64,000 nt of DNA from Tragulus kanchil (GCA_022376925.1 JAIOJX010000027.1:19175471-19239470); one strand, 5' to 3'; shown: positions 22,878-35,138, counted from the stretch's first letter. Numbers and translations: made by a program. The notes: generated by a model from the letters alone, not told the origin.

Positions 22878-23416
22878 CCAAATAAAATATTTTTAAAAAA
22901 CTAAAACGGTCAAGAAGAAGAATTAAGCTGTCCTTTGTGATGCCAACATTATCTCCAACATGAATACTCCAGTTGTCCCCATTATTTCTCTTTGTATTTG
23001 TTTCCTTTTTCTCTTTCTACTGCTAACACACACATGCAACCAAATATCCAATAATAGCAATCTTCCTTTTCTTTCAGTGCCTAAAGTTTCTTGTGTTTGA
23101 GATAAAGCAGCCTCTGGATAGAACTGTGTATAATAATATCCACCAATATTAATGATTTCATACAGAAACAACAGTTATTCTTGAATAGTCAACTGACAAA
23201 AACAGAATCTGGCCTTAGTAAGACCACACTGCACACATGTTCACTTAATTTTCTGCTTTCATCTTTACGCTAAGACAGGTTTTAAAAAAATTACTATGCT
23301 ACTTAGCTTTATATATATATTTAAAATGTAACTAACCATTCATTTTTCGTGAAGATAATTAAAACTTGGTGAGGCTACCAACTTTTTACTAGGCCTTTTA
23401 AAAATTACAACGGTCG

Positions 23417-23699
23417 GGCCTCCCTGGTGGCTCAGTGGTACAGACTCTGCCTGCCAGTGTAGGAGACATGGGTTCGATCCCTGGTCCAGGGAGATCTCTT
23501 AGCTGCAGCAGACAACTGAGCCAAGGAGCCACAACTGCTGAAGCCTGTGTGCCCTGACGCCTGTGCCCTGCAACAAGAGAAGCCGCCACAGCAAGAGGCT
23601 TATGCACCACAACTCGAGAGTAGCACCGCCCTTGCTGAAACTAGAAAAAACCATTGTGCAGCAATGAAGACCAGTGCAGCCAAAACAAATAAAATTATT
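23417..23699 (+). mobile_element. CHR-type SINE (CHR-1-like), copy 2 of D5
   Basis: Same element as 22284-22568 with a few one-base deletions. It is present through duplication D5. Confidence 0.85.
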
Positions 23700-23750
23700 A
23701 TTTTTTTGTGTGTGGAGGGGGGCGGGTTGGGGAGGGAGAGGGGCAGGTGG

Positions 23751-24007
23751 GCCACTTTCTATTGGTCTTTCATTTCTCTATTTTCATCCATCTTTGTTCT
23801 TTGGCCCATGTGGGCCTCCTATCGCGGTGGCCTCTGTTGTCGCAGAGCACTGGCTCTGGGCACATGCGCTCCAGAGCTCCGGCTCGGTAATTGGACACAT
23901 GGGTCCAGCCGCTCCGCGGCACGTGGGATCTTCCCAGGCCAGGGATCGAACTGGCGCCCCTTGCACTGCAAGGCGGTATCCTTACCCACTGGGCCACCAG
24001 GGAAGCC
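23751..24007 (-). mobile_element. CHR-type SINE (CHR-2-like), copy 2 of D5
   Basis: Same element as 22621-22877. Its head at 23996-24007 is also the left edge of duplication D6. Confidence 0.85.
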
Positions 24008-24547
24008 CCAAATAAAATATTTTTAAAAAACTAAAACGGTCAAGAAGAAGAATTAAGCTGTCCTTTGTGATGCCAACATTATCTCCAACATGAATATGGA
24101 AGTAGTCATAAAAAACTGTTGAGCTGAAAATACGGCTCAATGATTAAAACTTCTGAGCCCAGCGCTAACACACGGATAAAAAGCGTTCATGAAGCTCTGT
24201 GAAGTAAGAGAATAAGCTGCTACAATCTACATTCAGACACAGTTAGTGTTGTCTAAAACCTTCTCATGAAGGACATCTTCAGCGAACAAGGAGTCACTGT
24301 CGTTCAGGTGACTTGACGTGATTACATCTCATCTAAGGTGCCACTCACGAAGTAAATTATCCTAACTGGAGACCCAAACTTCAGGATGAAGTCATCAGTG
24401 AACCATGGCAGGTAACCAGGAAAGCCTTGCAGATGTTTGGACTACCCAGAAAAAGGCTCCTACTTTGATCCTGGTTCAACACTAGAACTCTCCTGATTCA
24501 AAATATCGTGAATAATCGCTTGTATCTGAGATGAGACTGCTGTTTCT

Positions 24548-24945
24548 GTTCAGTGGCTAAGTGGTGTCTGACGGTCTCTTTCTGATTCCACGGACTGCAG
24601 CATGCCATCTCCCCTACTCTCCATCATCTCCCAGAGCTTGCTCAAACTCACGTCCATTGACTCAGCGATGCTGCCTAACCATATCATCCTCTGTCTCCCT
24701 CTTCTCCTTCTGCCCTTCAATTTTTCCCAGCATCAGGGTGTTCTCCAATGAGTCTGCTCTTGGAATCAGGTGGCCAAAGTACTGGGGCTTCAGTATCAGT
24801 CCTTCCAATGAACAGTCAGGGTTAATTTCCTATAGGATTGGTTTGATCTCCTTGCAGGCCAAGACACTCTCCAGAGTCTTCCCGCACCACAGTACAAAAG
24901 CATCCATTCTTCAGAGCTCAGTTTTCTTTATGGTCCAACTGAGAC
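24548..24945 (-). mobile_element. BovB (RTE LINE) 3' fragment, copy 1
   Basis: Plus-strand phrases 'aaactcacgtccattgactc', 'catatcatcctctgtctccc' and 'ggtggccaaagtactgg' are the reverse complement of the BovB 3' region. The plus-strand 149-codon frame here is antisense to the LINE and is not a protein. About 400 bp remain of a roughly 3.2 kb element, so it is a dead 5'-truncated copy. Confidence 0.75.
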
Positions 24946-25013
24946 AGGAAAGCCTTCGCTACAGTCGATGGGGTTACAAAGAGTCTGACACAAATGAGCA
25001 ACTGAACTGAACC
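24946..25013 (+). mobile_element. Bov-A end, inverted relative to the adjoining BovB fragment
   Basis: 'gatggggttacaaagagtct' and 'gagcaactgaactgaac' are the sense 3' end of Bov-A/BovB. The same end lies in the opposite orientation at 24548-24610, so the element is bracketed by inverted arms of about 60 bp. Confidence 0.65.
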
Positions 25014-25672
25014 AAATAGATGAGATCGTAATAGACAGAGCTCAGTTTTCAATTTATCAAAGAGTCTACACTCTCTATTGTCTTTCTCCTCCCGACTTCA
25101 CGACGGTTGAGCCCCCCGGACCAGGGAAGCCCCAAATAAAATATTTTTAAAAAACTAAAACGGTCAAGAAGAAGAATTAAGCTGTCCTTTGTGATGCCAA
25201 CATTATCTCCAACATGAATATGGAAGTAGTCATAAAAAACTGTTGAGCTGAAAATACGGCTCAATGATTAAAACTTCTGAGCCCAGCGCTAACACACGGA
25301 TAAAAAGCGTTCATGAAGCTCTGTGAAGTAAGAGAATAAGCTGCTACAATCTACATTCAGACACAGTTAGTGTTGTCTAAAACCTTCTCATGAAGGACAT
25401 CTTCAGCGAACAAGGAGTCACTGTCGTTCAGGTGACTTGACGTGATTACATCTCATCTAAGGTGCCACTCACGAAGTAAATTATCCTAACTGGAGACCCA
25501 AACTTCAGGATGAAGTCATCAGTGAACCATGGCAGGTAACCAGGAAAGCCTTGCAGATGTTTGGACTACCCAGAAAAAGGCTCCTACTTTGATCCTGGTT
25601 CAACACTAGAACTCTCCCTGATTCAAAATATCGTGAATAATCGCTTGTATCTGAGATGAGACTGCTGTTTCT

Positions 25673-26138
25673 GTTCAGTGGCTAAGTGGTGTCTGACGGT
25701 CTCTTTCTGATTCCACGGACTGCAGCATGCCATCTCCCCTACTCTCCATCATCTCCCAGAGCTTGCTCAAACTCACGTCCATTGACTCAGCGATGCTGCC
25801 TAACCATATCATCCTCTGTCTCCCTCTTCTCCTTCTGCCCTTCAATTTTTCCCAGCATCAGGGTGTTCTCCAATGAGTCTGCTCTTGGAATCAGGTGGCC
25901 AAAGTACTGGGGCTTCAGTATCAGTCCTTCCAATGAACAGTCAGGGTTAATTTCCTATAGGATTGGTTTGATCTCCTTGCAGGCCAAGACACTCTCCAGA
26001 GTCTTCCCGCACCACAGTACAAAAGCATCCATTCTTCAGAGCTCAGTTTTCTTTATGGTCCAACTGAGACAGGAAAGCCTTGCGTGCTACAGTCGATGGG
26101 GTTACAAAGAGTCTGACACAAATGAGCAACTGAACTGA
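25673..26138 (-). mobile_element. BovB 3' fragment with inverted Bov-A end, copy 2 of D6
   Basis: Repeats 24548-25013 with small differences, for example 'agccttgcgtgctacag' where copy 1 has 'agccttcgctacag', and an extra C in 'ctctccctg' upstream. The final 68 bases are in plus orientation. Confidence 0.75.
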
Positions 26139-26330
26139 ACCAAATAGATGAGATCGTAATAGACGAGAGAGCTTTTCATTCATTGTTTTCCCTAAATTCT
26201 CCATCAAAGATGCACATATCTACTTACTCTCTATTGTCTTTCTCCTCCCGACTTCACGACGGCCCTGAGACCAGCATCCATGAAGTCAACCCAGAATTGA
26301 AGGGTCCACTGGCTTTTGACGTTTCCTCTG

Positions 26331-28547
26331 TCCCATCCTCTGTGTTTTGCCAGACTGTAGGTTATGTCAACACCAGCGTCTCTGAGTTAGAGTGGGAGCT
26401 GGCCACCTTTTCTGGTGTAGGGCCAGAGAGCAATTTAGTCTTTATGGGCCACACGCTCAAGTGTCGTAGCACTTGGCCCCACTGCTGCAGGACAACAGAA
26501 GCCACAGACAGTGCATAAACGCTCGGCTGTGGCTGCATTCCAATACAGCTTTATTTACAAAAACACACAACAGGCATATTCGACTCGGTCCAAGGGACCA
26601 TACTTGGCCAGTAGCTGAGCTAGAGCATGCATTTTATTTTTCACACCAGTTGTTACACCCTAAATAACCTCTCACACCTTCGCAGCTATATCCCTCTGCT
26701 CTTTTTTCTCCTTTGATTTCTTCTCTTTCCCCAGCCAAAGCGTCCCTGTGTTGTCATAGGGATCTTCAGTAAGGGTAACTCACTCATCTTGTTCTCTATT
26801 GAGTAAAGCCTTCTCAGAGCCTCGGTTGTTTATAAAACAAAGTTTTCTCATCTTTGCAGGATAAAACACTAAGCTTTGTTTCACGCCTTACCTCTGATAC
26901 TTCAGGGTGATATGGGTCCTTCAATGAGTCCTGCCCCTTCTTGCAACTATTATTTTTCTTAGATTTTTCTCTCCTGCTTGAAACAGTCCTCTATCTATTT
27001 TCACCTGTCAAGGCCCTATTTGTTGGTTTTGAGTGGGCTACTTTCTTGTTGATTGTTTGAGTAGGAAAGTATGAGAACACATTTATAGGATACTTGAAAA
27101 ATATGGAGCAGAGTTACATATAGTCCTACTATATATTACAATCAATTTTTTCAGTAGATAAATTAAGATTTTTAGTTGGGAGTTTCAATGTCAAACTCTC
27201 AAAAATTAAGAGAATGACTAGACAGTAAGGTAGAAGGTTATGGGACATGTGAAAAGCACTATGAACCAATTCGACATAATTAAGATTTACACAATTTTCA
27301 CACAATAGCAGGATACAAAATTCTATTCCAGTTCCCCCAGAATATAAACCAGGAGACCCTGGAACATATCCAGGGACAGAACAAAAGTTTCAAAGCCCTA
27401 TTTTAAAGTTTTCACGCTTCTACCTTTAATACCTAGGTCCCATCCTCTGTGTTTTGAATTTTTCAACACCAGCGTCTCTGAGTTAGAGTGAGCTGGCCAC
27501 CTTTTCTGGTGTAGGGCCAGAGAGCAATTTAGTCTTTATGGGCCACACGCTCAAGTGTCGTAGCACTTGGCCCCACTGCTGCAGGACAACAGAAGCCACA
27601 GACAGTGCATAAACGCTCGGCTGTGGCTGCATTCCAATACAGCTTTATTTACAAAAACACACAACAGGCATATTCGACTCGGTCCAAGGGACCATACTTG
27701 GCCAGTAGCTGAGCTAGAGCATGCATTTTATTTTTCACACCAGTTGTTACACCCTAAATAACCTCTCACACCTTCGCAGCTATATCCCTCTGCTCTTTTT
27801 TCTCCTTTGATTTCTTCTCTTTCCCCAGCCAAAGCGTCCCTGTGTTGTCATAGGGATCTTCAGTAAGGGTAACTCACTCATCTTGTTCTCTATTGAGTAA
27901 AGCCTTCTCAGAGCCTCGGTTGTTTATAAAACAAAGTTTTCTCATCTTTGCAGGATAAAACACTAAGCTTTGTTTCACGCCTTACCTCTGATACTTCAGG
28001 GTGATATGGGTCCTTCAATGAGTCCTGCCCCTTCTTGCAACTATTATTTTTCTTAGATTTTTCTCTCCTGCTTGAAACAGTCCTCTATCTATTTTCACCT
28101 GTCAAGGCCCTATTTGTTGGTTTTTTTTGGTCTACTTTCTTTTTTATTTTTTAATTATGAAAGTATGAGAACACATTTATAGGATACTTGAAAAATATGG
28201 AGCAGAGTTACATATAGTCCTACTATATATTACAATCAATTTTTTCAGTAGATAAATTAAGATTTTTAGTTGGGAGTTTCAATGTCAAACTCTCAAAAAT
28301 TAAGAGAATGACTAGACAGTAAGGTAGAAGGTTATGGGACATGTGAAAAGCACTATGAACCAATTCGACATAATTAAGATTTACACAATTTTCACACAAT
28401 AGCAGGATACAAAATTCTATTCCAGTTCCCCCAGAATATAAACCAGGAGACCCTGGAACATATCCAGGGACAGAACAAAAAGTTTCAAAGCCCTATATGT
28501 CATTTAAGGTTTTCACTCGCTTCTCATCTCCTTTGAATTACCTACAG
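26331..28547. repeat. Tandem duplication D7, offset 1107 falling to 1094 bp
   Basis: 'tcccatcctctgtgttttg' at 26331 recurs at 27438. Copy 2 then lacks bases in the next 40 nt ('ttgaatttttcaacacc' for a longer stretch in copy 1, 'agtgagctgg' for 'agtgggagctgg'). The end of copy 1 (27399-27436) is a shortened echo of 28492-28547. A substitution cluster separates the copies at 27023-27066 and 28117-28160. Confidence 0.95.
26455..26665. mobile_element. Ancient interspersed repeat, family unassigned (also 27549-27759)
   Basis: 'acagctttatttacaaaaac' with flanking 'gaagccacagacagtgcat' and 'ttggccagtagctgagc' resembles a widespread old mammalian repeat containing 'aactttatttacaaaaacag'. I could not name the family. 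The second copy is due to D7. Confidence 0.45.
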
Positions 28548-30435
28548 GAGACAGCTAAAGTTGTAGAGAGGAGCACCATGGGGGGAAAGGGGGATGCAAG
28601 TGAGCCAAGAGCAGTATTTTGGAAATTAGGTCTTCCGAGGGAACCAGAGGCACAAAAGAGCACCAGGGAAGACAGACGGGAATTCAGGAGGTAAACGGTA
28701 AATGAGCACATGCATAAATTAGCTTCTCTAACATGCAAGCACCACTTCATTGAATGAACGCATCACAGTACAACTAATCCACAAGACTCTTATATTATGA
28801 ATTCATTTTTTTTTAATTTTTCACTGCTATAAATAACAATATGAAGGGAAGTCTGTTTATTGAACAAATATTTGACTCCCTGCTTAGTTCCTGTCATGTG
28901 TCAGACACTGGAGACTCATCTGAGCAACTGACAGCTCTTCTTAGTAATCTGCTCTCCTGGAAATAACCCCTGGAGATGGGCTTTCCCTCCACTGCCTCAA
29001 GTTATCGTAACAATGGGAACATGTTTACCCCAGGATTGACTCACGTTGAAGAATTGAGGGCTGGGAAGACTGACAGACCTGTCCTGTGGGAAAGCGAGCA
29101 CCCTGGTTGAGAAAATGACCCAGGAGATGGTAATCTCTGTGTGCTCATCTTTTTGGGTTTTTGGGTGCTGCAGGGCAGAATTAGAGAACATATAGGCATA
29201 GTATACTCAGTATTATTTGTGAAGTATAACAAGATAGCATCATCTAGATCGCAGGGGAAAAATCCCAACTCTGAGACTTTTTAAGGTTAAAGGTTCAGGA
29301 AATGAACAAGACTGATTTGCAAATGAAGATCGTGGTTTAAAATATTTTGTCACGACGACAGTCAGGTAGAAGGTTATGGGACATGTGAAAAGCACTATGA
29401 ACCAATTCGACATAATTAAGATTTACACAATTTTCACACAATAGCAGGATACAAAATTCTATTCCAGTTCCCCCAGAATATAAACCAGGAGACCCTGGAA
29501 CATATCCAGGGACAGAACAAAAGTTTCAAAGCCCTATATGTCATTTAAGGTTTTCACTCGCTTCTCATCTCCTTTGAATTACCTACAGGAGACAGCTAAA
29601 GTTGTAGAGAGGAGCACCATGGGGGGAAAGGGGGATGCAAGTGAGCCAAGAGCAGTATTTTGGAAATTAGGTCTTCCGAGGGAACCAGAGGCACAAAAGA
29701 GCACCAGGGAAGACAGACGGGAATTCAGGAGGTAAACGGTAAATGAGCACATGCATAAATTAGCTTCTCTAACATGCAAGCACCACTTCATTGAATGAAC
29801 GCATCACAGTACAACTAATCCACAAGACTCTTATATTATGAATTCATTTTTTTTTAATTTTTCACTGCTATAAATAACAATATGAAGGGAAGTCTGTTTA
29901 TTGAACAAATATTTGACTCCCTGCTTAGTTCCTGTCATGTGTCAGACACTGGAGACTCATCTGAGCAACTGACAGCTCTTCTTAGTAATCTGCTCTCCTG
30001 GAAATAACCCCTGGAGATGGGCTTTCCCTCCACTGCCTCAAGTTATCGTAACAATGGGAACATGTTTACCCCAGGATTGACTCACGTTGAAGAATTGAGG
30101 GCTGGGAAGACTGACAGACCTGTCCTGTGGGAAAGCGAGCACCCTGGTTGAGAAAATGACCCAGGAGATGGTAATCTCTGTGTGCTCATCTTTTGGTTTT
30201 GGATGCTGCAGGGCAGAATTAGAGAACATATAGGCATAGTATACTCAGTATTATTTGTGAAGTATAACAAGATAGCATCATCTAGATCGCAGGGGAAAAA
30301 TCCCAACTCTGAGACTTTTTAAGGTTAAAGGTTCAGGAAATGAACAAGACTGATTTGCAAATGAAGATCGTGGATTTATCTTGGAGACACGCCCATGGCT
30401 CAGTCTCTCTTGTGTTTCACGACGCACAGTGTCAG
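28315..30435. repeat. Tandem duplication D8, unit about 1041 bp
   Basis: 'gacagtaaggtagaagg' at 28315 recurs as 'gacagtcaggtagaagg' at 29357, the shortest unit in the window. The tail of copy 1 (29336-29362, 'tttaaaatattttgtcacga' and on) is a compressed echo of 30374-30435. Copy 2 is also shorter in G/T runs near 30190. The left edge of the unit already occurs at about 27222, so it exists three times. Confidence 0.95.
28548..29335. other. Content of the D8 unit: unique AT-rich sequence
   Basis: No SINE. The stretch 'ctgtttattgaacaaatat' and following 'gtgtcagacactggagac' (about 28850-28915) may be a relic of an old MIR/L2-class repeat. Frames of up to 75 codons are not called. The copy is at 29589-30373. 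Confidence 0.4.
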
Positions 30436-30499
30436 TGATGAAGAATGCACTGGACTTGAGAGTCATTCCATAAGAGAGAAAAACTCCTCTGATGTAGCC

Positions 30500-30572
30500 T
30501 AGAAAACCCCATGGATATGGGAGCCTGGTGGGCTATCATCACCAAGTGTCAGACCCTCAGTAACTAAACAAC
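30500..30572 (+). mobile_element. Bov-A fragment
   Basis: 'agaaaaccccatggatatgg' and 'gagcctggtgggctatcatc' with an 'aactaaacaacaacaaag' end mark a short 3' piece of a Bov-tA/Bov-A SINE. Confidence 0.65.
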
Positions 30573-31564
30573 AACAAAGTCAGCCTTTGAATCCAAGAAG
30601 CTTAACAAACTCGCCAAGAAAACAAGGCAAAACATACAAGGACACATTATGAGCAAACTGCTAAAAGACAAAGTACTGAGAGCGAGAAGAGAAGAACAGC
30701 ATGTTATAGGGGTACAAGGTAGGCCTTTTGGGTGGATGAATTTAAATGTGGATGAATTTCGTTTTATAAAAATTAGACTTCAGCCAAGTCTCAAAGAAGA
30801 AAGTAGATTTAACTGCACAGTTAAAAAGATCTTCATATGTATGTATTTGTGTGAATGTGTATTTGTATTTCATGACTTCCATCTCTTCTGTGAAGCGACA
30901 TTTCATTCTACTTCACATTCTCTGGACTTTTGCTTATGCATACTGATGAAAAGCTGGCTTAAAAATTATTTTCCAACCTACAACCTAAGTAGTTCAAGAC
31001 CAGTGTGTGTGTGGAGAACTGGGAGCTACAAGTTCATGACTGTTGATGTGCACAACAACTGGCTAAACTCTTTGGTCACAGAGCGAGAGAATCTGATACA
31101 TATTTTAACCAGAGGAAGAAAGGCACTGTTGCTTGTACATGTCCTCACAGAGCAGCTCAGGAGGAACACGGTCAGGAATCTTGTAATGATTGTGTGTTTT
31201 GAAGGATATTTGCAATGACGTGGTCATAAAGGCCATGTTGATGGTGGTGATGAAGCGGTAACAGCAGCAGCAGTAGGGGCCTGAGAACAATGGAAATGTG
31301 ATTTTGAAAGGACAGCAGAAGCAACCTATCAATACTGCACACTTTTGCCCTCTCTTCCCTGGAAGCCTTTTGCCAGTTCTCCACTGTCATTTGCTTGAGC
31401 CTGAGTGAGCTGGTCCCTCTGCTGCTTTTCTCTCGAGATAAATGGAAAAGGTCTGCCCAGCGGGTCCTCTAGTACAACTCTCCCCTCCACCTTCCATGCT
31501 ACACGGAAACCTACTCTGACTCAGCTCTCTGTGGGTTGACCAGAAGGCCAAGGAAGGGAAATGC
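30573..31564. other. Unique non-coding sequence with the longest single-copy open frame
   Basis: A 189-codon plus-strand frame (30649-31218) is the longest not tied to a repeat. Its translation has no recognisable domain, signal peptide or compositional order, and no promoter or splice context can be argued. It reads as chance. The rest of the segment is unique with a short 'agcagcagcagtag' run near 31264. Confidence 0.4.
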
Positions 31565-33759
31565 TAACCTTGCCACGCTGTTTCTTTCTTAATCTTTCAG
31601 ATTCTCAATGAACATACTTTACAGACATGCTCCGCTGTGGGGTAGTGCCTTTTTACTGGGTTTTATTTTGTTTTCTAGATAGAACAATGCTGTTTTGGTT
31701 TGGGCACTGGGTTGCCTGGGGAAGAAGGGGAAATGTCTGTTATTGCTTGCTAAACATTGACCAGGTAACCCACCAAACCACAGGAGCAAATTCCACACTC
31801 CAGAGCTAACTTCTCAAGGAAGGAGCCCCGTGACTGACATTCCTCTTGAACATGGCCTCCTAAGTCTTTATGTTTTCCCATCTAAGTTTTCTGTGTGCAC
31901 TTCAACATGGAGAGCCTGGTCCCAGATGTGGTGCCGTTGTGACCTAGTAGTTTTCTTTGAATTTTCTTTAAAAAGAGAGAGAGCCATCAGTTGGATACTT
32001 CAGTCTTTAGTGCTAAGTAGGCAGGGATATGGGCATACCTTTCAAGACCTATTTTATAAGTTGTTTGCCTCTCTTCTATAATTTCACTCATCTCATCTTA
32101 AAAGCAGTACTCATTCATACATTTATTCTTCCAATAAATCTTGTAAAATACTTCCTAGAGACACTTCTGTGGGACTTCCCTGGTGGTCCATTGACTAAGA
32201 CTGCATTCACAATGCAAATGGCCTGGGTTCGATCCTGGTCAGGGAACAAGATCCCACATACCACAATGAAAAGATTCAGCATGCCACCACCGCAATGACA
32301 CAAAAATGCTTCCAAAAGACACTTCCAAAGGCACCAGTCCTTTTGAAGACACTCTGGACATGAAGATAAAATGTATAAGGCACGATTCTTATCCTGAAAT
32401 AACCTACAGCCCAGTACAGGTAGATTCTGTCCATCAGAGTCCCAGAAGCAAAGAGAACCATTAAACATGGGGCCTGAGAAGAGCCTCATGAAGACACTCT
32501 TTACAAACGATTAAGAGAAACCAAAAAGGCATAATAAGGACCCCACTACTACTAAGATCACAGATCCCTTACCATTTACAAGAATGAAAAGCAGAGTGGG
32601 GTGGTACGTGTTTTCCGGCCCCTTACACACCCTTAGGCTGAGCAAACCTTGCCACGCTGTTTCTTTCTTAATCTTTCAGATTCTCAATGAACATACTTTA
32701 CAGACATGCTCCGCTGTGGGGTAGTGCCTTTTTACTGGGTTTTATTTTGTTTTCTAGATAGAACAATGCTGTTTTGGTTTGGGCACTGGGTTGCCTGGGG
32801 AAGAAGGGGAAATGTCTGTTATTGCTTGCTAAACATTGACCAGGTAACCCACCAAACCACAGGAGCAAATTCCACACTCCAGAGCTAACTTCTCAAGGAA
32901 GGAGCCCGTGACTGACATTCCTCTTGAACATGGCCTCCTAAGTCTTTATGTTTTCCCATCTAAGTTTTCTGTGTGCACTTCAACATGGAGAGCCTGGTCC
33001 CAGATGTGGTGCCGTTGTGACCTAGTAGTTTTCTTTGAATTTTCTTTAAAAAGAGAGAGAGCCATCAGTTGGATACTTCAGTCTTTAGTGCTAAGTAGGC
33101 AGGGATATGGGCATACCTTTCAAGACCTATTTTATAAGTTGTTTGCCTCTCTTCTATAATTTCACTCATCTCATCTTAAAAGCAGTACTCATTCATACAT
33201 TTATTCTTCCAATAAATCTTGTAAAATACTTCCTAGAGACACTTCTGTGGGACTTCCCTGGTGGTCCATTGACTAAGACTGCATTCACAATGCAAATGGC
33301 CTGGGTTCGATCCCTGGTCAGGGAACAAGATCCCACATACCACAATGAAAAGATTCAGCATGCCACCACCGCAATGACACAAAAATGCTTCCAAAAGACA
33401 CTTCCAAAGGCACCAGTCCTTTTGAAGACACTCTGGACATGAAGATAAAATGTATAAGGCACGATTCTTATCCTGAAATAACCTACAGCCCAGTACAGGT
33501 AGATTCTGTCCATCAGAGTCCCAGAAGCAAAGAGAACCATTAAACATGGGGCCTGAGAAGAGCCTCATGAAGACACTCTTTACAAACGATTAAGAGAAAC
33601 CAAAAAGGCATAATAAGGACCCCACTACTACTAAGATCACAGATCCCTTACCATTTACAAGAATGAAAAGCAGAGTGGGGTGGTACGTGTTTTGCACACA
33701 GAGAGAACCACACAGGGAGACCATGAGGTGACAGGAGCTACACCCTTAGGCTGAGCAAA
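31565..33759. repeat. Tandem duplication D9, unit 1078-1080 bp
   Basis: 'aaccttgccacgctgtttc' at 31565 recurs at 32645. Copies differ by one-base indels ('gagccccgtgac' versus 'gagcccgtgac', 'gatcctggtc' versus 'gatccctggtc'). Copy 1 ends in a degenerate tract (32614-32644) that skips from 'gtacgtgtttt' almost straight to 'cacccttaggctgagcaaa', a stretch about 50 bases longer in copy 2. Confidence 0.95.
32173..32300 (+). mobile_element. CHR-2-like SINE head (also 33250-33379)
   Basis: 'gggacttccctggtggtcca' followed by 'gcctgggttcgatcctggtc' and 'gatcccacataccac' is the short CHR type. Its 3' part decays into unique sequence after about 130 bp. The second copy is due to D9. Confidence 0.8.
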
Positions 33760-34050
33760 GAAACCCCAGAAGACTTGAGGCCAGCAGAAAAGCAGCGTGC
33801 AAGCTATCTGGCCCATTCTCACCCGACCCTCCCATCTGTCGCCAGCATTCTCACTGGCCGAAGCCAACTGGAAGCAAGGGGCAGGGAAGCTTCGTTGATC
33901 TGGTCCATAAAACCAAGACTCCTAAGGAAAAGGCAGAAACAAGAAAAACAGAGAGAGAATCTGAAGAGACAAGCAGAACATATCCAGAATAAAGACATAT
34001 CTGACAATGAAACATTATCATGAAAGCTGCTTTAGAAAACAACTGAACTG

Positions 34051-34345
34051 GGACTTCCCTGGTGGTCCAGTGGGTAAGGACACCACCTTGCAGTGCAACG
34101 AGCCCCAGTTCAATCCCTGGCCTGGCAAGATCTCACGTGCCGTGAAGCGGCTGGACTGATGTGTCCAATGACTGACCAGGCAGGAGCTCTGGAGCACATG
34201 CGCCCGGAGCTGGTGCTCTGTGACGAGAGGGGCCATTGCGATGGGAGGCCCACACAGGTCAAAAGAACAAAGATGGAAATAAATGAAAGACCAATAGAAG
34301 TGGCCAAAATAAATAAATAAAACCTTAAAAAATAAATAAATAAGA
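34051..34345 (+). mobile_element. CHR-2-like SINE, copy 1
   Basis: 'gggacttccctggtggtcca' head, 'ccagttcaatccctggcctg' B-box region, a conserved 'gtgctctgtgacgagagggg' body, and an A-rich tail of AAAT/AATA units to about 34345. Confidence 0.85.
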
Positions 34346-35138
34346 AAACAACTGAATTTCTTATTTAATGATGGAACTAATCAATCCACCTATGATGAAT
34401 TTTTTTAATTAGAAGAAAACAGATACCAAGTCATAGCCATGAACTTGTAGAATCAGAAATAGTAAGCAGGGTCGATAGCAAAAGGACACTTCCAAAGGCA
34501 CCAGTCCTTTTGAAGACACTCTGGACATGAAGATAAAATGTATAAGGCACGATTCTTATCCTGAAATAACCTACAGCCCAGTACAGGTAGATTCTGTCCA
34601 TCAGAGTCCCAGAAGCAAAGAGAACCATTAAACATGGGGCCTGAGAAGAGCCTCATGAAGACACTCTTTACAAACGATTAAGAGAAACCAAAAAGGCATA
34701 ATAAGGACCCCACTACTACTAAGATCACAGATCCCTTACCATTTACAAGAATGAAAAGCAGAGTGGGGTGGTACGTGTTTTGCACACAGAGAGAACCACA
34801 CAGGGAGACCATGAGGTGACAGGAGCTACACCCTTAGGCTGAGCAAAGAAACCCCAGAAGACTTGAGGCCAGCAGAAAAGCAGCGTGCAAGCTATCTGGC
34901 CCATTCTCACCCGACCCTCCCATCTGTCGCCAGCATTCTCACTGGCCGAAGCCAACTGGAAGCAAGGGGCAGGGAAGCTTCGTTGATCTGGTCCATAAAA
35001 CCAAGACTCCTAAGGAAAAGGCAGAAACAAGAAAAACAGAGAGAGAATCTGAAGAGACAAGCAGAACATATCCAGAATAAAGACATATCTGACAATGAAA
35101 CATTATCATGAAAGCTGCTTTAGAAAACAACTGAACTG

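Larger units (their letters stand above)
21831..24096. repeat. Tandem duplication D5, unit 1133-1135 bp
   Basis: 'actccagttgtccccattat' at 21831 recurs at 22966. Differences are single-base indels in homopolymers ('ccctttttctttc' versus 'ccttttctttc', 'gacccagtgc' versus 'gaccagtgc', 'ccaaaaac' versus 'ccaaaac'). The unit holds two CHR SINEs in tail-to-tail orientation and a G-rich spacer. Its right edge overlaps the left edge of D6 by about 100 bp. Confidence 0.95.
23996..26262. repeat. Tandem duplication D6, unit 1124-1125 bp
   Basis: 'accagggaagccccaaata' at 23996 recurs at 25120, so that stretch exists three times with D5. The end of copy 1 (about 25034-25119) is a compressed version of the end of copy 2 (26165-26262). 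It retains 'ctctctattgtctttctcct' and 'cgacttcacgacgg' but has lost about 31 bases net upstream. The unit contains a 3' BovB fragment. Confidence 0.95.

Noticed and set aside
24561..26138. 149-150 codon frames as a gene pair
   Set aside because: They are the antisense translation of a BovB 3' fragment duplicated by D6.
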